DNA of 64,000 nt from Trichaptum fuscoviolaceum. Taxonomy: Eukaryota > Basidiomycota > Agaricomycetes > Hymenochaetales > Trichaptaceae. The stretch covers positions 682,001 to 746,000 of the forward strand of contig CAJSYZ010000011.1 of the NCBI GenBank assembly GCA_910574455.1, written 5' to 3'. This document shows, piece after piece, positions 58,213-64,000 of this stretch. The position numbers and the translations under genes were made by a program. Numbering within the stretch: position 1 is the first letter of the stretch; each line of letters begins with the position of its first letter. The notes beneath the pieces are model-generated. The model was not told the origin of the DNA, searched no databases, and worked only from the letters and a program-made list of their open reading frames with translations.

Positions 58213-59232
58213 TTCTCAGATATTGTGTTTGTGTGGTGATGGCGTTGGGGCTGTTCGTGGTTATATTCAGCAAAGATCCTACGAAGAGCGACGGGTGGAG
58301 ATGGTGGACGAAACCTGAAATACTGGCGCTTGTTAATATGTATATGTTCTAAAGGGTAGATGAAGGTGACGTACTGAATGCAGCCTGCGTGTGGCGACCC
58401 GGTGATCCAAGGCCAAATGTAGTGCACGAGAGAATACTTGCACAATGACCTCCATATCGGCAAGACGTTTCCGACTTCCGAATGTAAGGAAATCCAACGG
58501 GCTAACAACTCTTCGATGACAATTAACATGAAGCCGGTCGCCGTTCCGCTCATGCACAGCCTAAAGTTCGAAAGGTTACACCTTTCAAATCTTGCACTCT
58601 GTTCTTCTGCGCATGTTTGATTTCTGCTACCTCTTCTCCGTTGTATGAGCCCTCTTAACAATTCCGAGCAAAATTCAATTGGAACATCCTCTTCATTTCT
58701 AGCTGTTTTATCGGGCCTCTCAGCCGCTCAGCCTGCAAAAACGATATGAATGTACATCAAGAGCAGTGCAAAAAGAAGATCGTACCTGCGCCGCACTGTA
58801 CCCTATCAGGCGCCGAATCTGATATCATGTACCAGTTTGTATCAGGTTCCCTTGACAGACTAACCGCTGACTCGGAGATGGAGCTGTGTTCTTGTACTAT
58901 CTCCATTGATCTGATAGAAAAGGAAAGCTCCGACCATTCAACTTCAGCGTTGCAATTCCGTTGTTAATTCTTTGATGAACGAAACACGAGCTTGCTGCTC
59001 AGGTCCTGAGAAATATATAGGTTACTATGTTGCAAGAGCAAGAGCAAGAGCGCGCTGAGGTGCCAGTGCCAGCGTAGCTTGAACCAAGATGTGGGTTGAT
59101 GTGACGGCCGCCCACTGGCAGTACTACGGTAGCGCCGGGAACTTACGCGACCGGTATTAAAACGCCCAACGTGTCATGGTGACGGGCGTCACCCCCGAAC
59201 TTGAACTCCCTCCTACTCCCTGAAAGCATACA
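58213..59232. other. Region between B2 and K5, possible eroded gene
   Basis: The minus strand has plausible exon pieces at about 58940-58795 and 58735-58660, and a longer open frame at 58209-58661, but I cannot join them or name a family. A short (AAGAGC)n run lies near 59036-59055. A TATTAAAA sequence at 59154-59161 is 72-79 bp upstream of the K5 start. Confidence 0.35.
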
Positions 59233-60658
59233 ATGTCCACTTACTCGCAGCACGCAGAGTCTGCAGAATCTGCTCAATATTTAGCGTCAAGCGCTATGTC
59301 AGAGTTGAAGCGACCTCCTGAAATAGTGGGTTTTGTGTGGTGATCACGAGCGGCTTCAAACATTTGTCTTTAACACATCAATCTGCAGAACTTGACGGGC
59401 AAAGTCAGGAGAGTTGGAAACTTCTACATAAAGAACGGAGAGTTCTCGGACTTGTGGCTCGGAGAGTGGGTAGAAGATGTGAACAATCATCAGAGGGGGG
59501 TGAGCGCTACGAAAATCGAAAAATTGATTAGATTTAACGAATAGCCAGGCAAATGTTGCCATTAAACAATTAAGAGGCGCGCCCGCACATAATCGTGATC
59601 TGCATGAGGTGACAGCAAAAGTGCGTGTTCGGATTGCTAATGAGTTGCATATCATTGAAGGAGACCAGAAACTCAGTAAAAATGGGCTTGAATGGATCGA
59701 ATTGGACAACGAGAATGTTCTGAAGTTCTATGGAATTGTGTACGATATGGGTTTTCTCCCGGCAATAATCACACCGTACTGCGAGAACGGAAACATACTG
59801 GAATATCTTAATAAATCCAGTCTGACCATATCGCATATAATTTCGCTCGTCAGTGGTAGCATCTGTCTAAATTTTCCCATTGACTGGTTCCCTCACAGAT
59901 TCTAGGGATTTCAAGGGGTCTCCAATATCTTCATGCTATGAATATAGTTCACGGTGATCTTCGTGCGGTCAGTCATGTATTTCACTTCAAGAGAGCGAAA
60001 CGACTGATGACAGGTTAGGCAAACGTGTTAATTGACAACCACAATAGGCCAGTGGTCGCTGACTTTGGACTTACGTTTGTAATTGATCACGGAGAGTTCA
60101 CTACTAACAAAATTGCTGGCCCGGCTCGTTGGACAGCGCCTGAGGTATTGGATCCGCCGGGAGAAGAAGAAAATGAACCTCCGTACTCTCAAGCTAGCGA
60201 TGTCTTCGCGTTCGGTATGACGATGATTGAAGTACGCAGATGTGGTACCTTCATAGTCATCCGACCTCGTGAATTCATTCTACAATATAGATTCTGACTG
60301 GCAAGCCCCCGTACAGCAAGATTCGCAATGATAGTGCTGTCATATTTCGAATTCTAAAGGGTGAACGACCGGAGATGCCAGAGAGTATCGAAAACCTTGA
60401 CAACATTAAAGACCTAGTCAACTCAACATGGAAGAAAGATCCGAAAGAAAGGCCATCCGCAATGCATGTCGGGCAGACTCTGGAAAAGCATGTCCAAGGT
60501 GATAAGCCGATTGAAAGCCCGGGTACTTACAATCCCTTTCGGTGCGTTTATTCCCCTTCATCGTGGACCCTCCTCTAACAACTATTTCTCACTCTAGAAT
60601 TGCCTTGTTTTACTTACGTCGCTTTTTTGACGACTACGATGGCGGAGGAGCAAGTTAA
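59233..60658 (+). CDS. TKL protein kinase K5
   Basis: Start at 59233 (MSTYSQHAESAESAQYLAS), intron, then NLTGKVRRVGNFYIKNGEFS DLWLGEW, then VAIKQLRGAPAHNRDLHEVT (ATP-binding Lys and a candidate alpha-C Glu). LDNENVLKFYGIVYDMGFLP and TPYCENGNILEYL form the hinge. The catalytic loop LQYLHAMNIVHGDLRA is followed in the next exon by ANVLIDNHN. VADFGLTFVIDHGEFTTNK carries DFG; KIAGPARWTAPEVLDPP the APE; DVFAFGMTMIEV the alpha-F region. C-lobe: YSKIRNDSAVIFRILKGERP and WKKDPKERPSAMHV. A final exon after the intron near 60541-60598 gives IALFYLRRFFDDYDGGGAS, stop 60658. Every core motif is present, so it is the best candidate for an active enzyme in the cluster. Confidence 0.87.
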
Positions 60659-62372
60659 TCATTGCCACTCTGTCATCGCTTATATCCGACTGGGCACACA
60701 TACCGGACTTGTGCGAAATAGAACATTAAGCACGACATTCCCAGTTGGCATCATCTATTTATTCCGTCCATCGCAGATTCGTGCGCTCCCTTGTTCATTG
60801 TCGGGCATGTCGGTATCTCCACCGACTCATACGTCCAGTATGAATCCCGGGCTCGAATTTTGGTCTGTTTGTCCTGCTTTTTGTCCCACGCATTCCTTCC
60901 ACCCTGAATCGTCCTCGTTGTGTCTGCCAGTGCCCTATTTATTATACATACTGTATGTGTCTATTCGTTTTCTATTCTGTCAAAAAATGTCGCTGAGAAA
61001 AGAAAAGGTGGAAGTGATAGACTCTAACTGAACTTACTGAAGAATCGGGACACTATCTACGAAACCCGAAGCTTCCTATGATACTAACGGACATTTTTAC
61101 TTAGAAGGTTTGTCCGAACACCGAATCTATCAGTCTCCTAACCAAACCCTCCCACTGGCACGGTTTGGTAGAGCCTGAGGCCTCGGCCTCTACCGAACTT
61201 GAACCGTGGGAGGGTTTGGGTAGGAGACTGCGAATCTATCTGAACTGCGAATGCGCTACGTTTATGCAATGCCAGTGATGCTGGCCTGAGTGTATGTGCT
61301 TGTATGTAGGCTCATGTTGATCTCGGTTATTCCCGGGTGATCAGTAGTTCCCTTTTTTAGTTCACAGTTGAGCGGTGGGAGCTGTATCTTGCTCCTTCTG
61401 TCAGGCTTCTGATGCTTAAACGCTAGTGCCTGTAGTCAGTAAGATGTTTACCTACATGGCTCTCATACTGCATCCCTTGTGGTATTAAGGCTAGGCATAT
61501 AAGAATACGATGCCAGTGGTAACCAGTGGTATATGTACCTTATCTGACTTAAGTGGGATTTACAAGGTTAAACTTACGAAACTAGGATAGCTTTTGCCAT
61601 TAGTACCAAGACGAACATTTGATTGTAAGGTCATCCTTTTCACGTACCAAAGGAGTAGACGCACAACGTGCAAGTTTCGTTGAGAGGAGTGGGAAGTAGA
61701 CACATGGATAAGGTATTTGATGATCGAGTTCTTGTTCATGAGGCGAACATCTTCCCAACCATCTTGAAGCGACACCTCATGGAGTGACGGGAGCTACTTT
61801 AAGAGAAATGAGAGAGATACTGGAAGCGCCTTCCATTCGGAGTTTACCCGAAACAGATGCCTTAGATAGATAAATTGCACTGATGGAGGAAAATATAATC
61901 AATTCCACCAGGGACGACAAGCGCCTCCGGCGATGAACGGGATGCGAAACCTTGATGAAAAGATACAATCATAAAACAACCAACTTCACTCATCAACTCT
62001 ATATAATTCTGTCACGATAGATTTTTAGTTCTGTGCCCCTCACATCTGTTTTGGTCTCGAACTTCTCGTCCATATTTTCACTACCCCCCCTCGAAAGACA
62101 TGTGCGGGAGCGAACGGATATCCACACTATGAAAGGAGGTAGCGGTAAGCGTTCTTGCGACCTTGTTCGAGAATTGAAATCAGGCGCGTCGTCTACAGGC
62201 CTGTGGAATAAAGGCGTATATGAAAGGCGTCGAAAACTGACTAGAAGATGAAAACCAAGAAAATGGTATGCTGCTTTTAATTTGTATACTGTCATCCGTT
62301 AGAACATAAATAAATTTATCAGGTCGATTGCGTCTTCTCCTAGAGTTTTGCGGTTCGGGAAGGGCTGTAAGG
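60659..62372. other. Spacer between convergent genes K5 and A3
   Basis: 1.7 kb without a recognisable gene. It contains the 100-bp MITE at 61131-61230. Frames at 61560-62295 are short and overlap on opposite strands. Confidence 0.4.
61122..61239. mobile_element. 100-bp hairpin MITE with 9-bp target duplication
   Basis: The element at 61131-61230 begins CAGTCTCCTAACCAAACCCT and ends with the near-perfect inverted copy (AGGGTTTGGGTAGGAGACTG), about 24 bp per arm with one mismatch. Inside, CGGTTTGGTAGAG and CTCTACCGAACTTGAACCG form a second inverted pair around GCCTGAGGCCTCGGC, so the whole element could fold into one long hairpin. It is flanked by exact CGAATCTAT at 61122-61130 and 61231-61239. 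Its ends differ from the TAGCCTCG family. Confidence 0.88.
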
Positions 62373-63802
62373 CTATCCAAGATTCTCAACGCCAGTATGT
62401 ATTTCAGACAGGCGTTGCGCAAGCTCAAACATTGTGGGCTGAGGGTTTTGGACGGTGCCAACACAGTCTTGAACAAGGTTCCAGAGGGTATTGCACATGG
62501 ACGGAGGTTTTACGAGTTCAGGTAGACCATGCTCGACGACTGCGACTATTGTTTGAGGGCAGTCCTTGAGGTGGGGGAAAGGATGCCCGTCGGTATATAG
62601 CTTGTAAGCCCTGATCAGTATCATTTTATAATTTTGGCTGAGATGCTTTCTTACATACCTCATATATCATCATAGCAAAAGCGTACACATCATCCTCCCG
62701 GATGATCTCAAGCCAAACATCTTCCGCATATGCAGAGGAATGTCGACGATATCGCCACGCAGAGGTGAAGTTGTCGACACGAAGCGCCTCATGGATACCG
62801 ATGTCGGACAAAAGAGCATGGCCATTAACGTCCACGAGGAAATTATTCTGAAGGGTTCAAGGTGAGCTAGGTCCATTAGTAGTGTAGTAAGTGTTACACA
62901 CAGCCCGTATGTTGCCGTGCACAATCCCCTTCTCGTGGATGTACGCGACTGTGTGGGCACACCCCCTTAGCTGCAAGAGCGAGCTCAATGTATACTTCAT
63001 CGCCCTAAATAACTTACGATTGGAAGGAGGTTGACTTGAGGGTGGTTCAAGTGATAGCGAAGCAGGTTGCCGCAAATATAGTAAGGCATTGAGATGCACC
63101 CCGGGCCTTTGGGAAGCATAGGCTCAATAATTGGGTGGACGATGTGAATACCAGCTGGTGCTTCGGATGACAGAGACACCCATCTTTCTACCGCGGCTGC
63201 CAGTGCAAGCTGAGCGCACATTAGAGGTTGGTATCAAATGTCAAAGCAAGTTAGTAGGACCGATCATACATTATGTTTGGAATCTATGGTTACCCCGCGA
63301 ACGACTTATATTTGGATCTAAGAATACACAACTGACATGAGCATAGGACTGCTATAGTACGCACACGTGCACAGAAGCTGACAAACTCACGGGGGTTCGT
63401 AGAAGCACCACTGGTAAGCCCGAATTTTGAATGAAGGTGCACCTGTACGTATGAAAGGCGTTGTTTTCTTTAGTTCTCGAAACCTCCGATAGAAGGCCAG
63501 TGGAGAAGGCAGCCTGTCGTTTGTTGTATTTTTGGGAGCTCAACCACTTCCTCAGCATGTGAGCTAAGGCATTGATAGTAGAATGTAACCAAGATACCCA
63601 CCCAAAGGGTTTCTGCATCCATCGGTGGTAGGGTCATGATCGACTTGAAGGAGAGAAGCTCGCGTTCGGCGCGGTAAGTTTGAGGGTGTGAGGGTCGGGG
63701 GCGGAATACGAAGACCTCGATTCGCAATATGTCACTCGGCCCGATTCTAACTGTATTAGTGGTTCGATTCGAAAGAAAGCTTGTTCTAATTAGTTTGTTC
63801 AA
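62373..63802 (-). CDS. TKL-like pseudokinase A3
   Basis: Paralogue of A2. The 5' part is uncertain; an open frame at 63802-63470 includes SDILRIEVFVFRPRPSHPQT and may be the first exon. The middle exon (about 63221-63020) reads LALAAAVERWVSLSSEAPAG and SMPYYICGNLLRYHL (hinge). The catalytic loop (about 62990-62900) is CAHTVAYIHEKGIVHGNIRA, with Asn in place of the catalytic Asp, as in A2. NNFLVDVNGHALLSDIGIHE has SDIG instead of DFG, with no APE. DDVYAFAMMIYEV is the alpha-F region. The last exon starts LYTDGHPFPHLKDCPQTIVA and ends IHTGVENLG at 62373. The HGN/SDIG combination shared with A2 suggests selection on a non-catalytic fold rather than random decay. It converges on K5. Confidence 0.7.
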
Positions 63803-64000
63803 GAAAATAATATAAGGGATGGGTGGGATTTATATCTAGGATGTCACAGAGCTCTACCGCAATGACATACTAGCAAATGTAACAGGCGAAGCCAGCAACT
63901 TGAATGGGGGGGTGGGGGGGGAGGGAATCTATATTAAATTAAAAAAATAAAGATAAAAATTGTCTGAATTAGGAGGGAGGCTGTGATTTAATCAAGATGG
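63803..64000. other. Window end, no gene seen
   Basis: Contains a poly-G-rich run (about 63905-63924) followed by an A-rich run. Confidence 0.5.

Overview
The window looks like chromosomal DNA of a filamentous basidiomycete, most likely an Agaricomycete. The genes are split by many short introns (about 45-70 nt, GT..AG). The families also point there: WSC-domain copper radical oxidases, DUF6533 membrane proteins, single-pass membrane proteins with a basidiomycete-type extracellular beta-domain, and an expanded tyrosine-kinase-like (TKL) kinase family. All family names come from reading the translated sequence by eye; no search was run. Exon borders are by inspection and approximate unless stated.

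Left part (1-20 kb). After about 3 kb with no convincing gene there is a membrane protein (3.1-5.1 kb, minus). It is followed by two paralogous copper radical oxidase genes on the minus strand. One (6.2-8.3 kb) has a single WSC domain and the other (15.5-19.2 kb) has five. Between them, 9.8-14.2 kb is a gene-fragment graveyard. It holds two copies of a rearranged 5' part of a CSE1/exportin-2 gene (promoter, exon 1, intron 1 and later exons) and a fragment of a BSD2/NDFIP-type metal-homeostasis gene, bounded by short hairpin-forming sequences. This looks like transposon-mediated gene capture.

Middle (20-34 kb). This is ordinary conserved sequence: SAC3 (TREX-2 mRNA export, plus), a tail-anchored FHA-domain protein (minus, convergent with SAC3), a DUF6533 seven-helix-like membrane protein (minus) and a gene of unknown function (minus).

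34-37 kb is a second mobile-element zone. A 2.1-kb segment with 15-bp perfect terminal inverted repeats carries another BSD2 pseudogene and a nested 430-bp TA-flanked MITE. Next to it is a 464-bp MITE with a 9-bp target duplication. A 90-bp relative of that MITE lies at 5.2 kb, and an unrelated 100-bp MITE lies at 61.1 kb.

Right part (38-64 kb) is the most striking region: eleven small kinase-like genes side by side and little else. Five keep the catalytic HGDL aspartate and most other kinase motifs (called K1-K5 here). Six are predicted pseudokinases of three separate kinds (A1-A3, B1-B2, C) that have each lost the catalytic-loop aspartate in a different sequence context. Active-looking and pseudokinase genes are interleaved, often in divergent or convergent pairs. 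The far 3' part of K2 contains two identical 213-bp repeats, each with a tRNA-like Pol III gene. K4 has a frame-breaking insertion at the ATP-binding lysine. I infer a fast-evolving, lineage-specific signalling cluster; its biological role is unknown.
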